This document shows, piece by piece, positions 1 to 7,532 of a stretch of 11,442 bases of DNA. The notes under the pieces are model-generated. The model saw only the letters and a list, made by a program, of their open reading frames with translations. It did not search any database and was not told the origin of the DNA. Position 1 is the first letter of the stretch; every line of letters begins with the position of its first letter. Location of the stretch: contig JABUUG010000019.1 in the NCBI GenBank assembly GCA_021443285.1, positions 1 to 11,442 on the forward strand, read 5' to 3'. Origin of the DNA: Bacteroidaceae bacterium (GTDB lineage Bacteria > Bacteroidota > Bacteroidia > Bacteroidales > Bacteroidaceae). A program made the translations under genes and the position numbers.

Positions 1-1306
1 TGGCAGGATAAGCAAAAAGCAAAAGAACACCGTTCACAATCAGATAATAATAAATTGTCTCGTCAAGAACAGTACCAAACATGTTTTCCTGCATCAGCTG
101 CAAAGCAGTATATATCAAAGACGTACACAACACAACCCATGCCGCCGACATAAACACCTCTGAACGCTGAGTAAGATGACGCATAGAACATATCGCCACC
201 GCACCAGCACCAATCTCCATTATAATAAATTCATACTGATAAGTTACACCTATAGCACATATCAGCACCATAATGACATGCCCGACAAACGCCGTACGAG
301 AATCCATGAACACACGAATAAACATCGGAACAACCGCAAACGGCAACACATAAACTGAAAACAGCGTGAACCGACTCATCAACGACACAGCGACCGGAAA
401 ACACGTAACCAATATATAAAGCAAAAGCAACTGGCGAGGCTTCTCAAAATAATCCCTGCGAAACAAAGCAATATAAACCGTAAGCAGCACCATAAACACC
501 AACACATACAAAGTCTGACCAGCAACTGCACGGGGAAGACTCGCTATCGAAGTGTTATGATGATTCACCTCCTGCTCATAAGCACGAATCTTCAGAAACT
601 TCTCATGATCAATATATTCGCCCTTATCTATAATCTTTGAGTCCTTCTCCACATAATACTTCGCAACAAGAAGCGACCCTTCTATCTCATCCGTCTCCAC
701 CCTGTTCCGGGAAACATCATCCATCAGGTTCGCTGTAATAAACTCCTGCAAGTCCACACCACCAAGCTCACCCCTATACCTGCTTATCAGCGAGTCACCA
801 CTCAGCAATTGGTACGCAGAAACAGTCGAATATATATCACCAAGACGCACATTTACAACATTCCGCTCACGCACGAGCCTTATACCGCTTGTAGTGTCCC
901 TCGCCAACAAACGGAAACTCTCCGCATCAACAACACCGTGATCATATATCTCCCTAAGCAAATCCCGAATACGATTCCTCGCAACCTCAGGGACAACACA
1001 ATCTTCGCCCCCAACCTTAGCGTCAAAGTCTGCAAGAACCCTATCCTTGATATCACCCCTCAACACATAATAAGGAGACCGCTTACGCAACAACGAATCC
1101 AACACATGACGTTTCTCAACAGAATCCATAAACACTGGGAAATCATACTTCGACACCAAATCAGGATTCTTCCAAGGATGCCCCTCACTATAAAGCCAAT
1201 TCACACTACCACGACGCGGCAATGCTATCACAATAACAACAACACACACCGCCACAAGCCCGGCCCTCAAAAAAAATCCCCTTATTTCAGACTTATTCTT
1301 CATCAT
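1..1306 (-). CDS. 7TM-HD family phosphohydrolase (PgpH-like), N-terminal part, cut by left edge
   Basis: Reading the minus strand from ATG at 1306 gives an uninterrupted frame of 435 codons to base 1. It starts MMKNKSEIRG; the second ATG (1303) is an equally possible start. Residues about 15-30 are a hydrophobic anchor. Residues about 31-258 are a hydrophilic, presumably extracytoplasmic domain with a DFPVFMDS / RSPYYVLRGD opening, the pattern of 7TMR-HDED domains. From residue about 260 there are seven successive hydrophobic segments, beginning TLYVLVFMVLLTVYIALF and ending near LIVNGVLLLFAYPA at the window edge. In this family the 7TM part is followed by a cytoplasmic HD domain; Listeria PgpH hydrolyses c-di-AMP. 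The HD domain is outside the window, so catalytic competence and substrate cannot be judged. It is transcribed away from gltX. The family call is confident; the c-di-AMP role is inference. Confidence 0.88.
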   Translation of the reverse strand, partial: MMKNKSEIRGFFLRAGLVAVCVVVIVIALPRRGSVNWLYSEGHPWKNPDLVSKYDFPVFMDSVEKRHVLDSLLRKRSPYYVLRGDIKDRVLADFDAKVGGEDCVVPEVARNRIRDLLREIYDHGVVDAESFRLLARDTTSGIRLVRERNVVNVRLGDIYSTVSAYQLLSGDSLISRYRGELGGVDLQEFITANLMDDVSRNRVETDEIEGSLLVAKYYVEKDSKIIDKGEYIDHEKFLKIRAYEQEVNHHNTSIASLPRAVAGQTLYVLVFMVLLTVYIALFRRDYFEKPRQLLLLYILVTCFPVAVSLMSRFTLFSVYVLPFAVVPMFIRVFMDSRTAFVGHVIMVLICAIGVTYQYEFIIMEIGAGAVAICSMRHLTQRSEVFMSAAWVVLCTSLIYTALQLMQENMFGTVLDETIYYYLIVNGVLLLFAYPA

Positions 1307-1321
1307 ATCAATATTTGGCGG

Positions 1322-1349
1322 CAAAAGTAGCAAAAATATTCAATTCAAA
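1322..1349 (-). promoter_or_regulatory. Bacteroidota-type promoter for the 7TM-HD gene
   Basis: On the minus strand, TACTTTTG (1329-1322) matches the Bacteroidota -7 element TAnnTTTG. A TTTG (1349-1346) lies 16 bases upstream and matches the -33 element. The -7 element ends 15 bases before the first ATG at 1306, implying a very short leader. The match is by eye only. Confidence 0.55.
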
Positions 1350-1371
1350 AATAAGGTTATCATTTTATTTA

Positions 1372-1379
1372 TACCTTTG
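1372..1379 (+). promoter_or_regulatory. gltX: Putative -7 element of the gltX promoter
   Basis: TACCTTTG fits the Bacteroidota -7 consensus TAnnTTTG and ends 24 bases before the gltX ATG. No clear -33 TTTG is seen at the expected distance upstream, so the match rests on the -7 element alone. It sits back to back with the divergent promoter of the 7TM-HD gene. Confidence 0.5.
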
Positions 1380-1403
1380 CGCCCTGTATATTATAAATAA
1401 ACT

Positions 1404-2933
1404 ATGGAAAAGCGCATAAGGGTACGTTTCGCACCCAGTCCGACAGGACCATTACATATTGGCGGAGTACGTACCGCCCTGTTCAACTATCTCTTCGCAA
1501 AACAACGTGGCGGAGAGATAATATTCCGCATCGAAGACACTGATACCGCACGCTTCGTCGAAGGAGCAGAAGCATACATCATAGAAGCTTTCAGATGGCT
1601 CGGAATAAAGTTCGATGAGGGAGTAAGCTACGGCGGAAACAACGGGCCATACCGACAAAGCGAAAGAAGACACATATACAAGCAATATGTCGATATCCTC
1701 CTCAACCAAGAAAAAGCATATATCGCCTTCGACACACCAGCAGAACTCGAAGCAAAAAGAAAAGAGATACCAAACTTTCAATACGATGCATCAACGAGAA
1801 TGAGCATGCGAAACTCCCTGACGCTTAAAAAAGAACTCGTCAGGGAAATGATTGAAGACGGACAGCAGTATGTCGTCCGATTCAAAGTCCAGCCCGGCAT
1901 CGACATACATGTTGACGACATAATACGAGGCAACGTCATCATAAAAAGCGATGTCATCGACGACAAAGTGCTCTACAAAAGTGCGGACGAGCTACCCACA
2001 TACCACCTTGCAAACATCGTTGACGACCACCTAATGCAAATCTCACACGTCATAAGAGGTGAAGAATGGCTACCGTCTGCACCACTCCACGTACTGCTAT
2101 ATCAAGCATTCGGATGGCAGGACACCATGCCACGATTCGCACATCTACCGCTCCTGCTAAAACCCGACGGAAAAGGAAAACTCTCTAAACGAGACGGAGA
2201 CAGACTCGGATTCCCAGTATTCCCACTACAATGGCACGACCCCAAAAGCGGCGAAATCTCAAGCGGATTCCGAGAAAAAGGATACTTCCCAGAAGCACTC
2301 ATCAACTTCCTCGCACTCTTAGGATGGAATCCTGGCACAGAACAAGAGCTATTTACCATTGACGAACTAATAACACAGTTCGACCTCGCAAAGTGTTCAA
2401 AATCAGGGGCAAAGTTCGCCTTCGAAAAAGCCAAATGGTTCAACCACCAATACATACTCAACAAAACGGACGAAGAAATAGCGAACCTCTTCGCGCCAAT
2501 CGTACAAGGAAACGGTATAGACACTACCATTGAACGAATACAGCAAGTCGTATCAATGATGAAAGGAAGAATCAGCTTCGTAAACGAACTCTGGGAATTA
2601 TGCGACTTCTTCTTCATTCCACCATTATCCTACGACGAAAAGACGACAAAAAAACGTTGGAAACAACACTCACCACAACAAATGAGAGAACTCGCCGAAA
2701 TAATAAACACAATTGACGACTTCTCAATTATAAATCAAGAGAAAGTCATATTCGACTGGGTTGAAAGAAAAGGGTACAAACTTGGAGACGTCATGAATGC
2801 CTTCCGACTCGCTATCGTCGGACGAGGTATAGGGCCTGGTATGTTCGACATCACAGCATTCATCGGAAAGGAAGAAACACTCAAGCGACTCAACAAGGCA
2901 ATAGATACACTACCAACAAATATAGGTGAGTGA
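1404..2933 (+). CDS. gltX: Glutamyl-tRNA synthetase
   Basis: This is a class I aminoacyl-tRNA synthetase that charges tRNA-Glu with glutamate in the cytoplasm; it is essential for translation and supplies Glu-tRNA for tetrapyrrole synthesis where that route exists. The 509-residue length is full size for a bacterial GluRS. The N-terminus [16 protein letters not shown] holds the HIGH signature (HIGG, residues 18-21), followed by FRIEDTD (41-47). The second ATP-binding signature KLSKR is at residues 259-263. The C-terminal half is the anticodon-binding helical part, with a GxGPGMFD segment near the end that resembles other GluRS proteins. The ATG lies immediately before the conserved start of the fold, so the start is secure. 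No Shine-Dalgarno sequence is visible, as is usual in Bacteroidota. Confidence 0.97.
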   Translation: MEKRIRVRFAPSPTGPLHIGGVRTALFNYLFAKQRGGEIIFRIEDTDTARFVEGAEAYIIEAFRWLGIKFDEGVSYGGNNGPYRQSERRHIYKQYVDILLNQEKAYIAFDTPAELEAKRKEIPNFQYDASTRMSMRNSLTLKKELVREMIEDGQQYVVRFKVQPGIDIHVDDIIRGNVIIKSDVIDDKVLYKSADELPTYHLANIVDDHLMQISHVIRGEEWLPSAPLHVLLYQAFGWQDTMPRFAHLPLLLKPDGKGKLSKRDGDRLGFPVFPLQWHDPKSGEISSGFREKGYFPEALINFLALLGWNPGTEQELFTIDELITQFDLAKCSKSGAKFAFEKAKWFNHQYILNKTDEEIANLFAPIVQGNGIDTTIERIQQVVSMMKGRISFVNELWELCDFFFIPPLSYDEKTTKKRWKQHSPQQMRELAEIINTIDDFSIINQEKVIFDWVERKGYKLGDVMNAFRLAIVGRGIGPGMFDITAFIGKEETLKRLNKAIDTLPTNIGE

Positions 2934-2936
2934 TAA

Positions 2937-2967
2937 ATAGTTAACAGTTTGCCACCGCACAAACTAT
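2937..2967 (+). other. Weak hairpins just after gltX, possible 3' end structure
   Basis: AGTTTG (2946-2951) can pair with CAAACT (2960-2965), and alternatively ATAGTT (2937-2942) with AACTAT (2962-2967). A palindrome AATAGCTATT follows at 2974-2983. There is no T-tract after the stem, so this is not a convincing intrinsic terminator. It may still stabilise the gltX transcript end. Confidence 0.25.
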
Positions 2968-2998
2968 TCAGGCAATAGCTATTAATTATGAAGCTAAA

Positions 2999-3127
2999 GG
3001 AAGTTATTCGCCTACGGCGCGGAAGTTAAGGGAAGTTAAAGGACAATACATTCTGAGTATCAAACACATATGTCCCCTAACTTCTACTGCGAAGCAGCAT
3101 AACTTCCCTTAACTTCTTATAACTTCC
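2999..3127. repeat. Cluster of direct and inverted GGAAGTT/AACTTCC repeats with embedded mini-hairpins
   Basis: GGAAGTT occurs at 2999, 3021 and 3031, and AACTTC-containing inverted copies at about 3079, 3101, 3111 and 3121. A perfect 16-base inverted pair is AAGTTAAGGGAAGTTA (3023-3038) and its complement (3100-3115). A second, imperfect 14-base pairing joins 3032-3045 (ending GGACA) with 3071-3084 (starting TGTCC). Small hairpins sit inside: CGCC-TAC-GGCG (3009-3019) and CTGC-GAA-GCAG (3087-3097); the latter contains GCGAAGC, a sequence known to form an unusually stable DNA mini-hairpin. No coding frame is apparent. It resembles an intergenic palindromic (REP-like) element; whether it recurs elsewhere in the genome cannot be seen here. 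Confidence 0.75.
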
Positions 3128-3169
3128 AATTTATAGAACCCACCTAAAAACATCTCCCAATCCTGCATT

Positions 3170-4429
3170 TTGTATTCGCTAGTTATATATATATATCAGG
3201 CAGCCGTCTTCATCGTCTCATTTTTCAACGAGAAAGCAAGGAAAATGTGGCGTGGTGAAAGGGAGACATTCAGCTTACTCGAACAAAATGCCGACCACAA
3301 CAGTCGCTACATATGGTTTCATGCCGCCTCACTTGGAGAATTTGAACAAGCAAGACCACTCATAGAGAAAATAAAAAGTGAGAAACCCGAAGAAAAAATA
3401 CTCCTCACATTCTTCTCACCCTCAGGCTACGAGGTAAGAAAGAGTTATGAACATGCAGACATAGTCTGCTATCTTCCAATAGACACACCAACCAACACCC
3501 AACGTTTCCACAAATACATAAATATAAAAGAAGCATACTTCATAAAGTACGAATTCTGGTGGAACCATCTTAGATTACTGAATAATAAGAACATACCAAC
3601 CTATAGTGTAAGCAGTATTTTCCGGAAAGACCAAGTCTTCTTCAAGTGGTATGGCAGACAGTATAAAAAAGTGCTCAGATGCTTCACACACCTCTTCGTA
3701 CAAAACAATGAGAGCAAACTGCTACTTGCATCCATAGGAATACACAACGTAACCGTAACCGGCGACACAAGATTCGACAGAGTAAAGCACATACAGCAGC
3801 AAGCACAGCCACTTCCCGCACTCGAAGCATTTCTAAAAAACAGGAAAAATGACAATGGGAAAGTATTTGTCGCAGGTTCCACATGGCAGCCAGACGAAAA
3901 CATTATTATACCGCATTTCGCAAAACACACCGATTGGACACTCATTATTGCCCCACATGTTGTCAGCGAAAGTCATTTGAGCGAACTCTCAAATTTGCTC
4001 AACAACCACGGCATGAAAGCCGTTTACTACAAAAAACTTGAAGAAAACAAAAACACCTGTCAAGAAGAAAACCCAAAACAAGTGCTCATAATAAACTGCT
4101 ACGGAATGTTATCCAGCATATACCAGTATGCAGACATTACATACGTAGGAGGAGGATTTGGCGTAGGAATTCACAACATTCTTGAAGCTGCAGTATGGGG
4201 GAAACCTGTAATATTCGGGCCAAACAATATAAAGTTCCAGGAAGCACAAGAACTGAAAGCCACAGAATCAGGAATTGAAATACACAACCAGAAAAACTTC
4301 AATTCCATAATGGACCAATTCTACAGCAACCCAAGCAGAATAGAAATCCTTGGCAATCAAGCCGCAAATTATGTGAAAAACAAATGCGGAGCTACAGACA
4401 TCATACTCAAACAAATAAATAATCCATGA
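3170..4429 (+). CDS. waaA: 3-deoxy-D-manno-octulosonic acid (Kdo) transferase
   Basis: The enzyme transfers Kdo from CMP-Kdo to the lipid A precursor at the inner face of the cytoplasmic membrane, the first step of LPS core assembly. The 419-residue length is normal for WaaA/KdtA. Residues 1-20 are a hydrophobic membrane anchor (YSLVIYIYQAAVFIV). The glycosyltransferase-30 signature HAASLGEFEQ is at 51-60; E57 is the expected catalytic glutamate by analogy with characterised WaaA. KYEFWW follows at 126-131. The C-terminal nucleotide-sugar domain has YVGGGFGVGIHNILEA at 325-340. The start is TTG at 3170: an in-frame TAG lies about 12 codons upstream, no ATG lies between, and the family starts with this MYxL membrane segment. 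The stop overlaps the next gene by four bases (ATGA), suggesting translational coupling. Whether it adds one or two Kdo residues cannot be told. Confidence 0.95.
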   Translation: MYSLVIYIYQAAVFIVSFFNEKARKMWRGERETFSLLEQNADHNSRYIWFHAASLGEFEQARPLIEKIKSEKPEEKILLTFFSPSGYEVRKSYEHADIVCYLPIDTPTNTQRFHKYINIKEAYFIKYEFWWNHLRLLNNKNIPTYSVSSIFRKDQVFFKWYGRQYKKVLRCFTHLFVQNNESKLLLASIGIHNVTVTGDTRFDRVKHIQQQAQPLPALEAFLKNRKNDNGKVFVAGSTWQPDENIIIPHFAKHTDWTLIIAPHVVSESHLSELSNLLNNHGMKAVYYKKLEENKNTCQEENPKQVLIINCYGMLSSIYQYADITYVGGGFGVGIHNILEAAVWGKPVIFGPNNIKFQEAQELKATESGIEIHNQKNFNSIMDQFYSNPSRIEILGNQAANYVKNKCGATDIILKQINNP

Positions 4430-4881
4430 ACATCGTAGAATTTGTTGCAGAGAATAAGATTGAAGCCGTTTCTCAGATACAGTCGTACATCCAAGAGGTG
4501 GGCAGGAAATTCAATATTGACGAACTCTTTCTTGACCCACTCAATCTTGCACTCGAAGAGGCATTTGCCAATTGTGTCATGTACGCCTATCCAGAAGGAG
4601 TAACAGGACAAATAAAGATACAAGCCAGCTGCATAGAAGCATCCTCCAACTCCGAAGAAAATCTCATGCCTGTCACACAAATATCGTTCAAGCTCATTGA
4701 CAACGGTAAACCATTCGATCCCACCCAGATTCCCGATGCCGACATAACACTCTCACCAGAAGAAAGAAACGTCGGAGGACTTGGAATATTCCTCATAAAG
4801 CAACTCATGGATTCTGTGCAGTATGAAAGAAAAGATAACTGCAACATACTAACACTCCAGAAAAACATTATCTCCATCTGA
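4426..4881 (+). CDS. RsbW/SpoIIAB-type ATP-binding protein (anti-sigma factor-like serine kinase)
   Basis: This 151-residue single-domain protein has the GHKL ATPase fold of RsbW/SpoIIAB kinases. The N box is LALEEAFANCVMYAYPEG (41-58), with E45 and N49 in the usual catalytic and magnesium-binding places. G1 is LIDNGKPFDP (90-99) and G2 is GGLGIFLIKQLMD (117-129). In Gram-positive bacteria such proteins bind and inhibit a sigma factor and phosphorylate a STAS-domain antagonist; in Bacteroidota the partners are mostly unknown. Neither a sigma factor nor a STAS anti-anti-sigma protein is encoded next to it. The start codon overlaps the waaA stop (ATGA), and metY-like follows 27 bases after its stop, so the three are probably co-transcribed. 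Family assignment is strong; partner and target are unknown. Confidence 0.88.
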   Translation: MNIVEFVAENKIEAVSQIQSYIQEVGRKFNIDELFLDPLNLALEEAFANCVMYAYPEGVTGQIKIQASCIEASSNSEENLMPVTQISFKLIDNGKPFDPTQIPDADITLSPEERNVGGLGIFLIKQLMDSVQYERKDNCNILTLQKNIISI

Positions 4882-4908
4882 CAACACAAAACCACTAAAA
4901 TACTGAAT

Positions 4909-6180
4909 ATGAATACATCAACGAAATGCGTTCAGGCTGGATGGCAGCCCCAAAACGGCGAACCAAGAGTACTCCCAATATATCAAAGCACTACATTCAA
5001 ATACAGCAGTACATCAGAAATGGCTGACCTCTTCGATTTGAAGACAAGCGGATACTTCTATACACGACTCGCAAACCCAACAAACGACGCCGTAGCACAG
5101 AAAATCTGTGAACTCGAAGGCGGTGTCGGAGCTACACTCACTTCCTCAGGACAGGCAGCAAACTTTTTCGCAGTATTTAATATATGTGAAGCAGGAGGAC
5201 ATATAGTAACATCAAACGAAATATATGGAGGCACATACAATCTCTTCGGAGTAACACTCAAAAAACTTGGCATTGAGTGTACAATGATTAGCCCGGAAGC
5301 CACTGACGAAGAAATTCAGGCTGCAATACGACCCAACACAAAGCTCCTCTTCGGAGAAACAATAACAAATCCAGGCTGTAATGTCTTCGACATAGAGAGA
5401 TGGGCAAATATTGCACACAAAAACGGACTTCCACTTATCATAGACAACACATTTGCCACACCCATCAACTGCCGCCCGTTTGAATGGGGAGCGGACATTG
5501 TAGTACATTCAACAACAAAATATCTTGACGGACACGCCACACAAGTGGGAGGATGTGTCGTAGATTCCGGCAACTTCGACTGGACACAGTACCCCGACAA
5601 ATTCCCTGGACTATGCACACCTGACCCATCATACCACGGATTGATCTACGCAGAGGCATTCGGCAAAATGGGCTACACGGTAAAACTCGTTGCACAGTTG
5701 ATGAGAGACCTTGGTTCAATTCCCTCACCACACAACTCATTTCTGCTCAACCTCGGCATAGAGACCCTGCACCTCAGAATGCCGCAGCACTGCAGCAATG
5801 CCCTCAAAGTCGCACAATTCCTTTCCGAAAACCCAAAAGTTGCATGGGTAAACTACCCTTCACTGCCAGGCAACATCAACTATCAGAAAGCACAGAAATA
5901 CCTGCCGAACGGTTCGTGTGGTGTTCTCTCATTCGGACTGAAGGGGGATGTAGAGACAGCAGTAAAGTTCATGGACTCCCTAAAACTCATTGCCATAGTA
6001 ACACACGTGGCAGATGCACGCTCATGCATACTGCACCCGGCAAGCCATACACACCGACAACTCTCTGTAGAACAGCTACTTCAGGCAGGAATACAGCCAG
6101 ACCTCATGAGACTGTCAGTCGGCATTGAAGACTCAGAAGACATCATAAACGACCTCAAACAGGCACTTGCAGAGATATAA
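4909..6180 (+). CDS. metY: O-acetylhomoserine sulfhydrylase-type Cys/Met metabolism PLP enzyme
   Basis: This 423-residue cytoplasmic PLP enzyme belongs to the trans-sulfuration family and most probably makes homocysteine from O-acetylhomoserine and sulfide in methionine synthesis. The N-terminal LPIYQSTTFKY and YFYTRLANPTN segments (23-32, 49-59) are typical. GQAANFFA (81-88) and the NEIYGGTYNLF segment (103-113) shape the cofactor site. IDNTFATP (178-185) carries the aspartate that contacts PLP nitrogen, and HSTTKYLDGH (200-209) has the Schiff-base lysine K204. The C-terminus has LRLSVGIED-like residues expected for the family (RLSVGIEDSEDII). Length and the FPGL/TPDPSYHGL insertion favour MetY over cystathionine gamma-synthase, which is shorter. 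Related lyases cannot be fully excluded from sequence alone. It lies 27 bases after the ATP-binding protein and 21 bases before the ketosynthase. Confidence 0.9.
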   Translation: MNTSTKCVQAGWQPQNGEPRVLPIYQSTTFKYSSTSEMADLFDLKTSGYFYTRLANPTNDAVAQKICELEGGVGATLTSSGQAANFFAVFNICEAGGHIVTSNEIYGGTYNLFGVTLKKLGIECTMISPEATDEEIQAAIRPNTKLLFGETITNPGCNVFDIERWANIAHKNGLPLIIDNTFATPINCRPFEWGADIVVHSTTKYLDGHATQVGGCVVDSGNFDWTQYPDKFPGLCTPDPSYHGLIYAEAFGKMGYTVKLVAQLMRDLGSIPSPHNSFLLNLGIETLHLRMPQHCSNALKVAQFLSENPKVAWVNYPSLPGNINYQKAQKYLPNGSCGVLSFGLKGDVETAVKFMDSLKLIAIVTHVADARSCILHPASHTHRQLSVEQLLQAGIQPDLMRLSVGIEDSEDIINDLKQALAEI

Positions 6181-6201
6181 AATCCGGAAACTGTATTTTG
6201 C

Positions 6202-7422
6202 ATGAAAAGGGTTGTGATTACGGGCATAGGAATATGGTCGTGCATCGGCAATAATGTTGAGTCAGTCAGCAAGTCGCTTTACGAAGGCAAGTCTGGCATA
6301 GTACTTGACAGGAAACGTCTTGAATACGGATTCCGTTCAGGACTTACAGGACTTGTAGAAAAACCGGCATTAAAAGGGTTACTTGACAGGCGACAGCGTG
6401 CAAACCTGTCAGAAGAAGCAGAGTATGCATATATGGCAACTCGCGAGGCATTTGCTATGGCAGGCATCAATGAAACCTACCTCCAAGAAAACGAGGTGGG
6501 TTGCATTTTTGGTAATGATTCCTCTGCAAAAGCTGTGATAGAAGGTTACAAAATTATGGAAGAGAAGCACGACTCTGAACTTGTCGGATCAGGCTCCATC
6601 TTCCAGTCGATGAACTCCACAGTAAACATGAACCTCTGCTCTGTATTTGGGCTTCGAGGCATAAACTTCTCTGTAAGTGCTGCATGTGCTAGCGGCAGCC
6701 ACTCCATAGGACTTGCCTATATGATGATAAAACAGGGTATGCAGGAAACAATACTGTGTGGAGGTGCACAGGAAACAAACATGTACGGCATGTCGTCTTT
6801 CGATGCCATCCGAACCTTCTCCATGCGTATGGACTGCCCCGAAAAAGCATCCAGACCATTCGACAAACAGCGAGACGGACTTGTCCCCTCTGGAGGTGCT
6901 GCGGCACTTGTACTTGAGGACTATGACCATGCCGTAGCTCGCGGTGCAAAAATACTATGCGAAGTGGTAGGTTATGGCTTTTCAAGCAATGGCGGAGGCA
7001 TATCTCAACCGAGCAACATTGGCAGTGTATTAGCTATACAGCGCGCACTCGCCGATGCAGAAGTCACAGCTTCGGACATAGACTACATTAATGCACACGC
7101 CACATCCACACAACAAGGTGACATGTACGAAGCTAAAGCACTATCGAAACTCTTTGAAGGCGAACACGCTCTGATTAGCAGCACGAAGGGGATGACGGGA
7201 CACGAATGTTGGATGGCAGGAGCCTCGGAGGTGGTCTATTCCATAATAATGATGCGTGATGGCTTTGTCGCACCGAACATCAACTTTGAAGAACCAGACG
7301 AATACTCCGCAAAACTGAATATAGCAAGAAAAACAACAAAGCAGGAACTGAAGTATGTACTCAGCAATTCTTTCGGCTTTGGTGGCACTAACAGTGCATT
7401 GGTATTACATAGAATATCATAA
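6202..7422 (+). CDS. Beta-ketoacyl-ACP synthase, first ketosynthase of the aryl-polyene-type cluster
   Basis: This FabB/FabF-like condensing enzyme (406 residues, full length) catalyses decarboxylative Claisen condensation of malonyl-ACP onto an acyl chain. The N-terminus RVVITGIGIWSCIGNN matches the thiolase-fold start. The nucleophile is C162 in SAACASG. H299 in INAHATST and H334 in STKGMTGHE complete the Cys-His-His triad, with K329 in the usual place. RPFDKQRDGLVPSGGAA (218-234) and SNSFGFGGTN (388-397) are further signatures. The GHECWMAGASE stretch differs from the GHxLGAAG of housekeeping FabF, which argues for a specialised polyene ketosynthase. It lies upstream of the methyltransferase, ACP, acyltransferase, thioesterase and a second ketosynthase, so it probably builds a polyene chain. 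Product identity is inferred from context. Confidence 0.92.
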   Translation: MKRVVITGIGIWSCIGNNVESVSKSLYEGKSGIVLDRKRLEYGFRSGLTGLVEKPALKGLLDRRQRANLSEEAEYAYMATREAFAMAGINETYLQENEVGCIFGNDSSAKAVIEGYKIMEEKHDSELVGSGSIFQSMNSTVNMNLCSVFGLRGINFSVSAACASGSHSIGLAYMMIKQGMQETILCGGAQETNMYGMSSFDAIRTFSMRMDCPEKASRPFDKQRDGLVPSGGAAALVLEDYDHAVARGAKILCEVVGYGFSSNGGGISQPSNIGSVLAIQRALADAEVTASDIDYINAHATSTQQGDMYEAKALSKLFEGEHALISSTKGMTGHECWMAGASEVVYSIIMMRDGFVAPNINFEEPDEYSAKLNIARKTTKQELKYVLSNSFGFGGTNSALVLHRIS

Positions 7423-7472
7423 AATATGAAAATTTAAGCCACACCTTTCCTGAAAACCAATCATCCCCTGCG

Positions 7473-7492
7473 CCTTGCGCATACGCGCAAGG
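7473..7492. repeat. Hairpin A: perfect 8-bp palindrome with ATAC loop
   Basis: CCTTGCGC (7473-7480) pairs perfectly with GCGCAAGG (7485-7492) across the loop ATAC, and is followed by ACA. It lies in the 110-base gap between the ketosynthase and the secreted protein. No T-run follows on either strand, so it is not a standard intrinsic terminator. It is related in sequence to the hairpin at 9222-9243. Confidence 0.7.
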
Positions 7493-7532
7493 ACAAAAGC
7501 TAACATCAATCATCCAAAAATCAAAGAAAACT

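Noticed and set aside
809..1330. 173-codon plus-strand open frame
   Set aside because: It is antisense to the well-supported 7TM-HD gene, has no recognisable domain, and its Arg/His/Thr/Asn-rich composition is that of a shadow frame created by the strand bias. The plus-strand frame at 176-358 is rejected for the same reason.
4909..6180. O-acetylhomoserine sulfhydrylase as a member of the pigment cluster
   Set aside because: It is a clear methionine-pathway enzyme with no expected step in polyene synthesis; closeness to the ketosynthase is not enough, though co-transcription is possible.
6191..6201. TATTTTG just before the first ketosynthase as a promoter -7 element
   Set aside because: It lacks one spacer base of TAnnTTTG and lies about two bases from the ATG, which would leave almost no leader.
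7473..7492. Hairpin A (and hairpin B) as intrinsic terminators
   Set aside because: Neither has a following T-run on either strand; what follows is ACAAAAG or CATTAAA on the plus strand.
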